From positions 1-64,000 of the forward strand of contig CBDUBA010000010.1 in NCBI GenBank assembly GCA_965365275.1: a stretch of DNA of 64,000 bases. Reading direction: 5' to 3'. The notes beneath the pieces were generated by a model. It did no database searches. It had not been told where the DNA came from and worked only from the letters and a program-made list of their open reading frames with translations. Position 1 is the first letter of the stretch; the number at the start of each line of letters is the position of its first letter. This document shows, piece after piece, positions 26,858 to 35,144 of this stretch. Position numbers and translations under genes: made by a program. The DNA comes from JAGTVG01 sp965365275. GTDB lineage: Bacteria; Bacteroidota; Bacteroidia; Cytophagales; Cyclobacteriaceae.

Positions 26858-27106
26858 TCAATCCTCATTTGTTAAATTATCAGTCAGTGCCAGCCAGAAT
26901 GGAAGGGAAGTAATGGCCATGGTGCTGATACCCTTTTCCTGTTGGTTCTTGACCAGACTTACAATCTTTTGTTTCTGGGTTTCCAAGGGATTGTTATGCC
27001 CGATCGTTATATGATAGGCTGATAGTACCAGCAGTACAAAAAACAGTGCGGCAATTTTCTGTACATTGAAATATTTATATATTGATTTGAAATGTAATCT
27101 TTTCAT
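26858..27106 (-). CDS. small single-pass membrane protein, unrecognised
   Basis: This 82-residue reading frame encodes a basic N-terminus, one membrane helix (about 17-37) and a polar C-terminal tail. No known family was recognised. It is on the same strand as the large FtsX-type permease and 120 bp upstream of it, and a strong hairpin lies 17 bp upstream of its start. The composition (MKR... start, clean helix, soluble tail) supports a real gene, but it could be spurious. Confidence 0.45.
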   Translation of the reverse strand: MKRLHFKSIYKYFNVQKIAALFFVLLVLSAYHITIGHNNPLETQKQKIVSLVKNQQEKGISTMAITSLPFWLALTDNLTNED

Positions 27107-27122
27107 ATCTTCAAAATTCAGG

Positions 27123-27149
27123 GGGAGATTATTTAGGCCATAATCTCCC
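27123..27149. repeat. strong 10-bp inverted repeat (hairpin) in 5' leader
   Basis: GGGAGATTAT (27123-27132) pairs perfectly with ATAATCTCCC (27140-27149) across the 7-nt loop TTAGGCC. It lies 17 bp upstream of the start of the 82-residue membrane protein. There is no T run on either side, so a terminator is unlikely; a leader structure or operator is possible. Confidence 0.6.
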
Positions 27150-27474
27150 TTAGATTTATAAGCAATTTCAATACCATTAAAATTAAGCTGCTGTAATTCA
27201 ATTATTTATATCAAAAGTATATGCTTTCTTCTGTTCTTATCCGAACACTTATGTACGGCGTGGGACATGTTTTTATACTCCAATCAAATTGATTTTATAT
27301 CCCAAATGTATTCTGTTAAAATGAATCAGGGGAATTCATATAAACTAAAAATTTAAATCCTGTGGCAAATAGACTATATGTCTACACATTTTTTTACTTT
27401 TAAAACAGTACATTAAAATTAATTCATTATACTCAAAATCGGTTCTCAGCGTTAATCTCAAAACAAAATGAGCT

Positions 27475-27482
27475 TATATTTG
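27475..27482 (+). promoter_or_regulatory. TAnnTTTG -7 box upstream of DoxX gene
   Basis: TATATTTG matches the Bacteroidota -7 consensus 39 bp before the DoxX start codon. No clear -33 TTTG is seen. Confidence 0.5.
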
Positions 27483-27520
27483 CATGATTATTTTTTCCAA
27501 TTTTTTCTAAAGGAATTGTT

Positions 27521-28027
27521 ATGAAAAACGAACTTTCCAGATTCAATACATTATCCTATTCGAATAAACAACTTTCCTTACTGGTGATATTACGAGTCGT
27601 TATAGGATGGCATATATTTTATGAAGGATTATCAAAATTGCTCAATCCAAACTGGACGTCAATGGCTTATCTGATGGATTCAAAAGGCTTTTTTGCTGGT
27701 TTCTTCCATGCATTGGCCTCAAATCCATCCTTATTAAAAACAGTCGATCTTTTGAATGCCTGGGGGCTGTTAATTATCGGATTATTCCTCATGATCGGCT
27801 TTTTTGAAAAAATCACCAGTATAGCTGGCATGATTTTGATTGGGCTTTATTATCTTTCCCACCCTCCTTTCATTGGACTCACCTATGCCGTCCCGGGAGA
27901 GGGAAGTTATTTCATTATAAACAAGAACATTATCGAATTCTTTGCCATTGCGGTTAATCTATATTTTCCTAACAGCAGGATCATTGGAGTAGATCGATTT
28001 ATTTATCTGGCAAAAAACAAAAAATAA
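27521..28027 (+). CDS. DoxX family membrane protein
   Basis: This 168-residue protein has four membrane helices (about 19-37, 75-95, 98-117 and 134-152) and the DoxX pattern: LRVVIGWHIFYEGLSKL at the start and the FEKITSIAGMILIGLYYLSHPP segment. DoxX proteins relate to the small subunit of thiosulfate:quinone oxidoreductase, but most have no proven reaction. It is 9 bp upstream of the Gfo/Idh/MocA oxidoreductase, and such pairs recur in Bacteroidota. The pair may link a periplasmic sugar oxidation to membrane quinones; this is inference. Confidence 0.85.
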   Translation: MKNELSRFNTLSYSNKQLSLLVILRVVIGWHIFYEGLSKLLNPNWTSMAYLMDSKGFFAGFFHALASNPSLLKTVDLLNAWGLLIIGLFLMIGFFEKITSIAGMILIGLYYLSHPPFIGLTYAVPGEGSYFIINKNIIEFFAIAVNLYFPNSRIIGVDRFIYLAKNKK

Positions 28028-28036
28028 GGTATCAAT

Positions 28037-29629
28037 ATGGAAGACGCAAAAAACAGTCAAAATACGGAAGATCAGGATTCTGGAATATCAAGAAGAGATA
28101 TTATTAAAGGTCTTGCTACCATACCATTTGTAGGTGGTGCCATATATGGAGCCTATAAAAAGCGTAAATATGAGCGTCAGCTTAAATCTAACCTGCTATC
28201 GGGGATAGGCATTGATGTTGAACCGGGATTATCAGACCCTCAAACTGCCACAGACAGAGGTCAGCAGATCCGCCTTGGAATCATTGGATTCGGTATTCGG
28301 GGTGAGCAATTGGTCCGGGCCTCAGGATTTGCCACAGAGGCCTGGATGGAAATCCAGCAGGAACGCGCAAGTGCGGGGAACGATATAGCGCTAAAAACAT
28401 TTCTTGAACAGGATGATCTTAACATTATTTACAACGGAGTTTGTGATATTTTTGAAGTTGAATCTGAGATAGCCTTAAAAACAGTAAGTGTAAACGGGCA
28501 TACGGCAAAAAAATACCATAATTGGAAGGAGTTAGTCCATGCGGATGATATTGATGCTGTTATAATTGCTACACCTGATCATTGGCATGCTCCCATGGCT
28601 ATAGAAGCAGCTAAAGCTGGAAAACACGTATATGTTGAAAAGCCACTTACCCATAAGGTTCAGGAGACATACGACCTGCTTGATATTGTTAAGAAATCAG
28701 GCATTACATTACAATTGGGCCATCAGTTCAGACAAACGGAAAGTTACGGCAAGGCAAGTGAACTGATTCGCAAGAATGTATTGGGCCCCATCACAATGGT
28801 TCAGACAAACACCAATAGAAACTCCCCGAATGGGGCATGGCAATATCCGATCCATGAAAAGGCCAGCCCGCAAACCATCGACTGGGAATTATTTCTGGGC
28901 AATGCGCCTAAGGTGCCATTTAATAAGGACCACTTCTTCAGGTGGAGAAAATACTGGGCTTATGGTACAGGATTGAGCGGTGATCTGCTTACCCATGATT
29001 ACGATGCCATAAACCAGATCCTTAACCTGGGTATCCCTAAATACGTAACTGCCTCCGGCGGCATTTATTTCTTTAAAGATGGCAGGGAAGTACCGGATGT
29101 TTTCAATGTTCTTTTTGAATATCCTGAGAAGGATTTGACCTTTCAATACAGTGCATCACTGGCTAATGAATATAACAGGCCCAATATTATCATGGGGCAT
29201 GATGCTACCATGGAAGTGGGCAATACCATTACTGTTTACGCGGACAGAAGATCGACAAGATATGCTGACCGTATAAAGGACGGAACTATTGATCTTGAAC
29301 TACCAATAGTATCATATACTTCAGGATCTGAGGGATTAGATGCCATAACTTCTGCAACCGAAAGGTACTTTGCCAGTAAGGGTTTGCTTTACACCTTCAT
29401 CAATGGAAAAAGAATTGATGTGACTCATTTGCATATTGCCGATTGGCTGGATGGTATTCGTACCGGGAAACAACCAAAATGTAATATAGATTATGGTTTT
29501 GAAGAAGCCATAGCAGCGCATATGGGAACCCTGGCACTCAAGCTGGGTCGCAGGATTGAATGGGATCATGCCAATAATTTCTTTGCTAATGTTACCCAGG
29601 AAGAGATCATGCAGGTATTCCGTGGCTAG
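28037..29629 (+). CDS. Gfo/Idh/MocA-family oxidoreductase with Tat-like N-terminus
   Basis: This 530-residue protein carries SRRDIIKGLATIPFVGG near residues 18-34, a twin-arginine-type sequence typical of exported Gfo/Idh enzymes of Bacteroidota. The Rossmann motif is IRLGIIGFGIRG (about 77-88), and the family marker is HVYVEKPLTH. Residues GDLLTHDYDAINQIL supply a catalytic-type Asp/His region. An extension between the signal and the Rossmann fold (about 35-75) is unusual in length. It probably oxidises or isomerises a sugar or cyclitol with bound NAD(P). The DoxX gene upstream is its likely partner. Confidence 0.85.
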   Translation: MEDAKNSQNTEDQDSGISRRDIIKGLATIPFVGGAIYGAYKKRKYERQLKSNLLSGIGIDVEPGLSDPQTATDRGQQIRLGIIGFGIRGEQLVRASGFATEAWMEIQQERASAGNDIALKTFLEQDDLNIIYNGVCDIFEVESEIALKTVSVNGHTAKKYHNWKELVHADDIDAVIIATPDHWHAPMAIEAAKAGKHVYVEKPLTHKVQETYDLLDIVKKSGITLQLGHQFRQTESYGKASELIRKNVLGPITMVQTNTNRNSPNGAWQYPIHEKASPQTIDWELFLGNAPKVPFNKDHFFRWRKYWAYGTGLSGDLLTHDYDAINQILNLGIPKYVTASGGIYFFKDGREVPDVFNVLFEYPEKDLTFQYSASLANEYNRPNIIMGHDATMEVGNTITVYADRRSTRYADRIKDGTIDLELPIVSYTSGSEGLDAITSATERYFASKGLLYTFINGKRIDVTHLHIADWLDGIRTGKQPKCNIDYGFEEAIAAHMGTLALKLGRRIEWDHANNFFANVTQEEIMQVFRG

Positions 29630-29690
29630 TCTTTGCCCTCAGGGTATTAGTTTGTAACAGGGAATCGATAAAATAATATTATCAGGAGCA

Positions 29691-30923
29691 TCATTCGGTT
29701 AAAACTTCTTCCATCAGGATGTTGAATTCTTCCACGAATGTATCATAGTATGCTCCGGTTCCCGGGCCGCTGAAACCGGTATGTATATCCCTGACTTTTT
29801 TCGCTCTGTCAATAACAATCAAGGTTGGGAATGAAATGCTTCCTTCCAGCATGGGCAATGCCTTCCGGGTATAGGATTTGTCAGACTTCCCACCAAACAG
29901 GAAATCGTACTGAACGTTGAACCTTTTCTTCAGTTTCTCAATCCTTGTCCTGGCATAATTGAGATCATCTTTTCTTTCAAATGCAATGGCAACGATCTCA
30001 ACACCCCGTCCATTATTATCCAGGTACCAGTTGGATAAGAATTTTGTTTCATCCATGCAGTTAGGGCACCAGGTTCCGAAAATCTGTATAATGACCACCT
30101 TGTTCTGGAATTTTGGATCCTGCAGAGAAACCGTATTTCCATTCATGTCAGGCAGGGAAAAATCCACAATCTCATAGCCCTCTTTTAGATATGTCAAGGA
30201 ATGTGCATCGGCAAGTTTGATCTCGTCATTACGGGTGGCGCTCCAGGTATCATGTCTCGTTTTTCCTGAATAGAAATCCCCGTTGATCTGATCACCCTCA
30301 ATGGTTCCTGTAAATAAATAAGCATGTTCCCCATCAAAGGTGCTCATAAATAACGTATTGCCATCGACCTCGCCAACCAGGAACCGGTAATCCCCGGAAG
30401 GACGGAGAAAGGTTCCTGTAATGTTGGATCCATCTTGGTAGAATTCACCAACTGCCAGCTTTTTCCCGGAACTGTTCTCAAAGTATACTTCCCATCGGCC
30501 CTGGATGTTTACCTGGACTTTTCCAGGTTTATCAATAAACCGGAATGTTTCCCCGTGCCGTGCAGTAAATGGAATACGATAGTCCTCAGCATAATTTTTC
30601 CTCCAGTATCCCTTCATTTCATGATCACTGAAGCTGGCTACCAGGTCAGCGTCAAAAATATGCATGGGAATATATATGGAATCATCCTTGATCTCTACCT
30701 CATTGATGGGAATATTTTCTTCACCATTGATCAGGCTTATTTGGATTTGATCCATATTATTCATCTCCAGACTGAAATTAAAAGGAAGTTCCTGCCCCTG
30801 TGTATGAATAATACCACGCCATATGCCGGTTGAAGGGCTTCGGACAACTTCTGCTCCTTTTTCAGGCTGGCAGGCAAATAGGATCATAATCAGACAGCTG
30901 AAGATAAATATCTTGTTCATCAT
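29691..30923 (-). CDS. TlpA-like thioredoxin-fold lipoprotein
   Basis: This 410-residue protein has a lipoprotein signal (LFACQPE, Cys 18). A beta-rich N-terminal region (about 30-235) follows, and then a TlpA/ResA-type thioredoxin domain from about 250 with the redox motif WCPNC (C286, C289). The family reduces or oxidises disulfides in the periplasm, for example in cytochrome maturation. The long N-terminal part resembles that of other Bacteroidota TlpA-like proteins and may bind a partner. It is convergent with the Gfo/Idh gene and has a TAnnTTTG box 20 bp upstream. Confidence 0.85.
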   Translation of the reverse strand: MMNKIFIFSCLIMILFACQPEKGAEVVRSPSTGIWRGIIHTQGQELPFNFSLEMNNMDQIQISLINGEENIPINEVEIKDDSIYIPMHIFDADLVASFSDHEMKGYWRKNYAEDYRIPFTARHGETFRFIDKPGKVQVNIQGRWEVYFENSSGKKLAVGEFYQDGSNITGTFLRPSGDYRFLVGEVDGNTLFMSTFDGEHAYLFTGTIEGDQINGDFYSGKTRHDTWSATRNDEIKLADAHSLTYLKEGYEIVDFSLPDMNGNTVSLQDPKFQNKVVIIQIFGTWCPNCMDETKFLSNWYLDNNGRGVEIVAIAFERKDDLNYARTRIEKLKKRFNVQYDFLFGGKSDKSYTRKALPMLEGSISFPTLIVIDRAKKVRDIHTGFSGPGTGAYYDTFVEEFNILMEEVLTE

Positions 30924-30943
30924 TTTTCAATTGATTTTCTATT

Positions 30944-30951
30944 CAAATATA
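30944..30951 (-). promoter_or_regulatory. TAnnTTTG -7 box for TlpA-like gene
   Basis: On the minus strand TATATTTG lies 20 bp before the start codon. A TTG at 30968-30970 is only 16 bp further away, shorter than usual spacing. Confidence 0.45.
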
Positions 30952-31230
30952 CCCATATGTATTTGGACAATTTACTTAATCTTCTGTATAATAAATCTTC
31001 CCTGAATCCAGTTTCATTTAGATCAGTCTCCCACAATCTCCCACCTGCAATCAGGCAAGTTAAAAAGACCAAATTCCATGGATTTTCCTGATATATAAAA
31101 CACTTAAACGAAGGAGCATCTAAAAGGTTATTTGAAAAATACAATGTTTTATGCCTTTAGTGCAATTATCCCGACATTTTAACTTAAAATTTTTATATAG
31201 AAATAGTATTTATATTCATTTTTTTATATT

Positions 31231-31266
31231 TTTTGGGCAAAGTGGGACAAAGTGGCATAAAGTGGT
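31231..31266 (+). promoter_or_regulatory. MraZ operator: three AAAGTGG direct repeats at 10-bp spacing
   Basis: AAAGTGG occurs at 31239-31245, 31249-31255 and 31259-31265, exactly one helical turn apart, preceded by a related TTTTGGGC at 31231-31238. MraZ in other bacteria binds direct TGGG-type boxes with 10-bp period in its own promoter. The last repeat overlaps the -33 region of the promoter at 31288-31295, so bound MraZ would block transcription of the whole division cluster. Confidence 0.8.
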
Positions 31267-31287
31267 TGGTTTTGCCATTTGTTTTTC

Positions 31288-31295
31288 TATATTTG
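31288..31295 (+). promoter_or_regulatory. TAnnTTTG -7 box for mraZ and the dcw cluster
   Basis: TATATTTG lies 27 bp before the mraZ ATG. A TTG (31265-31267) is 20 bp upstream, overlapping the third AAAGTGG repeat. Confidence 0.6.
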
Positions 31296-31322
31296 TAGGT
31301 GTTCAGAACGAATAAACTGAAG

Positions 31323-31766
31323 ATGACATTTTTTACAAGCGAATATGAATGTAAACTGGATGCTAAAGGAAGGCTTGTGCTTCCTGCCCGCATCAAAAAT
31401 GGCTTGCCCGAAACCTCTGGTAATGAGTTGGTTGTTGGCCTGGGTTTCGAAAAATGTCTGATAGTATATCCAATACTTGAATTCAAAAAGTTATATGCAA
31501 AGGTAGCTGGTCTGAGTGAGTTTAATCCAGACTACAGGAAATTGCAGAGAAATTTTTTCAGGGGCAATACTGTAGTGGAGCTGGATAGCTCAGGTCGTTT
31601 TTTGATACCAAAGCAAATGTTGAATTATGCCCAACTGGAAAAGCAGGTAGTTGTTGTTGGCATGGGCAATAAAGTGGAACTATGGAATCCTGATCTGTAC
31701 AAGGAGCAACTGTATGATAATCAGAACGAGTTTTCGGATCACGTACAGAAGTATCTTGACATATAA
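31323..31766 (+). CDS. mraZ: transcriptional regulator MraZ
   Basis: The start was set at the ATG of MTFFTSEYECKLDAKGRLVLP, giving 147 residues, as in other Bacteroidota; a GTG 24 bp upstream is less likely. Two AbrB/MraZ-type swapped-hairpin repeats are visible: EYECKLDAKGRLVLPARI and VVELDSSGRFLIPKQML. The protein forms a ring and represses the dcw cluster by binding tandem repeats in its own promoter, which are present here. Its stop codon overlaps the rsmH start by 1 bp (TAATG). Confidence 0.95.
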   Translation: MTFFTSEYECKLDAKGRLVLPARIKNGLPETSGNELVVGLGFEKCLIVYPILEFKKLYAKVAGLSEFNPDYRKLQRNFFRGNTVVELDSSGRFLIPKQMLNYAQLEKQVVVVGMGNKVELWNPDLYKEQLYDNQNEFSDHVQKYLDI

Positions 31767-32677
31767 TGTCCATGAAGGATTACCATGTTCCAGTAATGTT
31801 GAGTGAATGTATAGAAGGGCTGAACATTAAATCTGATGGGATTTATGTTGATGCAACCTTCGGTGGAGGAGGACATAGCCGGGAGGTGATCAAAAAATTA
31901 ACTGTGGGCAGGTTATTTGGGATCGACCAGGATGAAGAAGCACGACAAAACGCAGAAAAGTTCGACACTGGGAATTTTACATTCATTGATGCGAATTTCA
32001 GGTATCTGAAAAGGTTTCTGAAGTTAGAAGGGATAGAGAAGCTGGATGGTCTGTTGGCTGACCTGGGTGTTTCATCGCACCAGATTGATGAACCGGAGCG
32101 GGGATTTTCTACAAGATATGATGCGATGCTTGATATGAGGATGAATAGAGGACAGGACCTAACAGCAGAAAAGATAATAAATACATATCCCAGACGAGAA
32201 CTTCAGCTTGTACTGGGGAACTATGGTGAAATAAGAAACGCCAGGACATTGGCAGATAATATAATAAGGGCACGAATAGAGGCTCCTGTTCAAACAACAG
32301 GTGAATTAGTTAATATTCTTCAAAGGTTTGTGCCGGCGAATAAGCGAAATAAATATTATGCTCAGGTTTTCCAGGCGTTGCGAATAGAAGTAAATGATGA
32401 GCTGGGAGCACTTAAAGATCTGCTGACTCAATCGGCAGATTTATTGAAAAGTGGAGGACGTCTCGTAATAATGGCCTACCATTCCCTGGAGGACAGATTA
32501 ATTAAAAACTTCATCAACACTGGAAGTTTTGAGGGAAGAGAGGTTAAGGATTTTTACGGGAATTCTATAAAGCCATTTAAAGCAATTACCAGAAAACCTG
32601 TTATGGCTTCTGATATTGAAGTCCGGAAAAATAACAGGGCACGAAGTGCGAGGTTAAGAATAGCAGAAAAAATCTGA
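31766..32677 (+). CDS. rsmH: 16S rRNA (cytosine1402-N4)-methyltransferase
   Basis: This 303-residue enzyme (MraW) methylates C1402 in 16S rRNA. It starts with YHVPVMLSECIEGL and has the SAM motif VDATFGGGGHS, the LADLGVSSHQID segment and GGRLVIMAYHSLEDRLIKNF, all diagnostic. It overlaps mraZ by 1 bp and is 3 bp upstream of ftsL. Confidence 0.95.
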   Translation: MSMKDYHVPVMLSECIEGLNIKSDGIYVDATFGGGGHSREVIKKLTVGRLFGIDQDEEARQNAEKFDTGNFTFIDANFRYLKRFLKLEGIEKLDGLLADLGVSSHQIDEPERGFSTRYDAMLDMRMNRGQDLTAEKIINTYPRRELQLVLGNYGEIRNARTLADNIIRARIEAPVQTTGELVNILQRFVPANKRNKYYAQVFQALRIEVNDELGALKDLLTQSADLLKSGGRLVIMAYHSLEDRLIKNFINTGSFEGREVKDFYGNSIKPFKAITRKPVMASDIEVRKNNRARSARLRIAEKI

Positions 32678-32680
32678 ATT

Positions 32681-33058
32681 ATGGCAAGCAATACATATAA
32701 AGTTAAGAATGGCAGCATTTCAGGAAAGGGAAGTGTATTTACCTGGATAGGCAATGTTTTCAACCTTGACCGCTTGTTGAAGGATGGGATACCCTTGAAG
32801 TATATCCCTCAGATCCTTTTTGTCACGTTTATAACCATTTTCTACATAGGCAACAACCATTTCTCAGAGAAGACTACACGGAAAATAGAAAAACTTGAGA
32901 TTGAGGTAGAGGAACTCCGGGCTGATTATACCTCCTTGAAAGCCGATTATATGTTTTCAAGTAAGCAATCAGAAGTTGCCAGGAAAGTAAATAAAATGGG
33001 GCTCATAGAGAACGAAACGCCCCCGGTCAAAATAATTGTACCTGAAAGTGAATATTAG
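32681..33058 (+). CDS. ftsL: FtsL-like cell division protein
   Basis: This 125-residue protein has a cytoplasmic N-terminus of about 43 residues, one membrane helix (about 44-61) and a periplasmic coiled coil (KIEKLEIEVEELRADYTSLKADY). The layout and its place between rsmH and ftsI identify the Bacteroidota FtsL-like protein. It should join FtsQ and the DivIC-type partner to activate FtsWI. Sequence alone is too divergent for a firm family match. The ftsI GTG start lies inside its last codons. Confidence 0.8.
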   Translation: MASNTYKVKNGSISGKGSVFTWIGNVFNLDRLLKDGIPLKYIPQILFVTFITIFYIGNNHFSEKTTRKIEKLEIEVEELRADYTSLKADYMFSSKQSEVARKVNKMGLIENETPPVKIIVPESEY

Positions 33059-35144
33059 AAAATCCATATTGCTCCGCGTACGGGTTGCTTTTCTGGCCTT
33101 CCTTATATTTGGCCTGGCCATTGCATACCGTATTCTGGACCTTCAGGTTATTGAGGGGGAGGAGTGGAAAAGTCTAGCAGATGAGATCGGCTTGCAATAC
33201 AGGACTATAAAAGCGACAAGAGGGAATATTTACTCAGACAATGGCAGCCTGTTGCTTACCTCTCTGCCATTTTATAAGGTTGCCCTTGATCCCAGCGTGT
33301 CTGAAGAATCTGTGTTCAAGAACGACATCGATTCCCTGAGCTATCGGTTAAGTAAATTCTTCAAAGATAAAAGGGCTTCAGATTATAAACGTATGATAGA
33401 GGCAGCCAGATTGAAGGGAAGGGAATACATCGTGATCAATTCTGAAGAGATCACCTATCAGGATAAAAAGGAAATGGCCAAATGGCCGCTCTTCCGTTAC
33501 GGGAGAATGAAAGGAGGGGTGATCTTCGAAAAAGTAGATAAAAGGTTTCATCCATTTTCCTACCTGGGTTACAGGACAATTGGATATGTAAATCAGAGCA
33601 ATGAAGGGGCCGGACTTGAATACAGTTTCAATCAATACCTTGCAGGAAGCAATGGCGAAGCCCTCTTCAGAAAGGTGGCAGGAGGAAGATGGCGTCAGGT
33701 ATACGACGGCACTGAGATCAGACCGGAAAATGGCCTTGATATTGTAACAACAATAGATGTCAATTTACAGGATGTTTCTCAGGATGCCTTGCTGGGTGCG
33801 CTCAAGGAACACGATGCGGATTATGGATGTGTGGTGGTGATGGAAGTGCAGACAGGAGAGATAAAGGCAATCTCTAATCTTAGCAAAACAAGCTCAGGCG
33901 GTTATGCCGAAAGGTACAATTACGCTGTGGGAAGCCAGGGCCTAACCGAACCCGGATCAACATTCAAACTAGCCTCCATGATTGCTCTACTGGAAGAAAC
34001 TAACATATCCCTTGAAGATAGTATCGAAACTGGAGAAGGAGAGTATCAATATTATGACAGGACGATGCCTGATCATAAGCCTGGCGGATTTGGCAAGATA
34101 ACAGTTAAGGAAGCCTTTGCCAAGTCAAGCAATATCGCCATTTCGAAACTTGTATATGCCCATTTTGGGACAAATCCACAACGTTATATAGATTTCATAA
34201 AGGGTATGGGACTTGGCCGGCCATTGGGATTTCAAATGGTTGGAGAGGGACATCCCTACATCAAGGAGACAACTGATAAAACATGGAGCGGTGTAAGCCT
34301 GCCCTGGATGTCAATTGGGCATGAACTGACCATGACCCCACTTCAGACGCTGACTTTCTACAATGCCGTGGCCAACAATGGTAAAATGATTCAGCCTATC
34401 ATCGTAAAGGCCACTATGAAGGCCGGACAACCGGTTAAAACATTCGAATCAATAGTGCTAAATAAAAAGATATGTTCTGATAAGACACTGGAGGAAGTTA
34501 AATTGCTTTTGAGAGAAGTTGTCCTTGATGGGACCGCGTCTAATATCAAACACAGTCACTACCCAATTGCCGGCAAGACCGGGACCTCACAGAAACTGAT
34601 CAATGGACGTTATACAAAGAAGTACTATACCTCCTTTGCTGGCTACTTCCCTGCAGAGGCACCCCTTTATTCCTGTATTGTAGTGATCGATAATCCAAAA
34701 GGGTACCGGCAGTATGGAAGTGATGTTGCCGCACCGGTATTTAAAGAGATCGCAGATAAGATCTACGCCAGCAACCTTCAGATGCATCCGCCTATGTCGG
34801 ATGATCTGTATGTGGATGAGACAATATTCCCGGTAATAAGGTCGGGGAACCTTGAAGATCTGACCATGATCTGTAATCAACTGGGTGTGTCAAATCACAA
34901 AAAGTCAGGGGAAGAATGGGTAAAAACAAAAACTGAAACAAACTATGTGAATTGGGTGTCAAACGATCCACGTAATGGCTTAGTGCCTGACGTGGTTGGA
35001 ATGAGCCTGAGGGATGCAATTTATATTTTAGAAAACCAGGGCCTGGAAGTCAGGTATAGTGGAATCGGGAGAGTTAAAAAACAATCGGCTAGCCCTGGGA
35101 AAAAAGTGGTAAAAGGAAGTAAAATATACCTTGATCTGGGATAA
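33048..35144 (+). CDS. ftsI: division-specific penicillin-binding protein (FtsI/PBP3-like) with PASTA domain
   Basis: The start is taken as GTG at 33048 (VNIRKSILLRVRV), overlapping ftsL by 11 bp; the longer frame opens with a TTG 12 bp upstream. The protein (698 residues) has one N-terminal membrane helix, a PBP dimerisation domain (about 50-200) and a transpeptidase domain. The active-site motifs are STFK (near S304), SSN in FAKSSNIAISKL, and KTGTS. A PASTA domain (NGLVPDVVGMSLRDAIYIL) ends the protein, as in Bacteroidota FtsI. It cross-links septal peptidoglycan with FtsW. Its stop overlaps the murE start (TAATG). Confidence 0.93.
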   Translation: MNIRKSILLRVRVAFLAFLIFGLAIAYRILDLQVIEGEEWKSLADEIGLQYRTIKATRGNIYSDNGSLLLTSLPFYKVALDPSVSEESVFKNDIDSLSYRLSKFFKDKRASDYKRMIEAARLKGREYIVINSEEITYQDKKEMAKWPLFRYGRMKGGVIFEKVDKRFHPFSYLGYRTIGYVNQSNEGAGLEYSFNQYLAGSNGEALFRKVAGGRWRQVYDGTEIRPENGLDIVTTIDVNLQDVSQDALLGALKEHDADYGCVVVMEVQTGEIKAISNLSKTSSGGYAERYNYAVGSQGLTEPGSTFKLASMIALLEETNISLEDSIETGEGEYQYYDRTMPDHKPGGFGKITVKEAFAKSSNIAISKLVYAHFGTNPQRYIDFIKGMGLGRPLGFQMVGEGHPYIKETTDKTWSGVSLPWMSIGHELTMTPLQTLTFYNAVANNGKMIQPIIVKATMKAGQPVKTFESIVLNKKICSDKTLEEVKLLLREVVLDGTASNIKHSHYPIAGKTGTSQKLINGRYTKKYYTSFAGYFPAEAPLYSCIVVIDNPKGYRQYGSDVAAPVFKEIADKIYASNLQMHPPMSDDLYVDETIFPVIRSGNLEDLTMICNQLGVSNHKKSGEEWVKTKTETNYVNWVSNDPRNGLVPDVVGMSLRDAIYILENQGLEVRYSGIGRVKKQSASPGKKVVKGSKIYLDLG

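Larger units (their letters stand above)
27107..27520. other. 414-bp divergent intergenic region
   Basis: It holds a strong hairpin close to the small membrane protein gene (27123-27149) and a TAnnTTTG box for the DoxX gene (27475-27482). The middle is AT-rich with no reading frame of note. Confidence 0.6.
30924..31322. other. 399-bp intergenic region upstream of the dcw cluster
   Basis: It holds a promoter box for the TlpA-like gene (30944-30951, minus) and, at the far end, the mraZ operator and promoter. The middle part shows no supported gene. Confidence 0.6.

Noticed and set aside
30920..31144. 74-residue minus-strand reading frame upstream of the TlpA-like gene
   Set aside because: It overlaps the promoter region of the TlpA-like gene, has no family match and an unlikely composition; treated as spurious.
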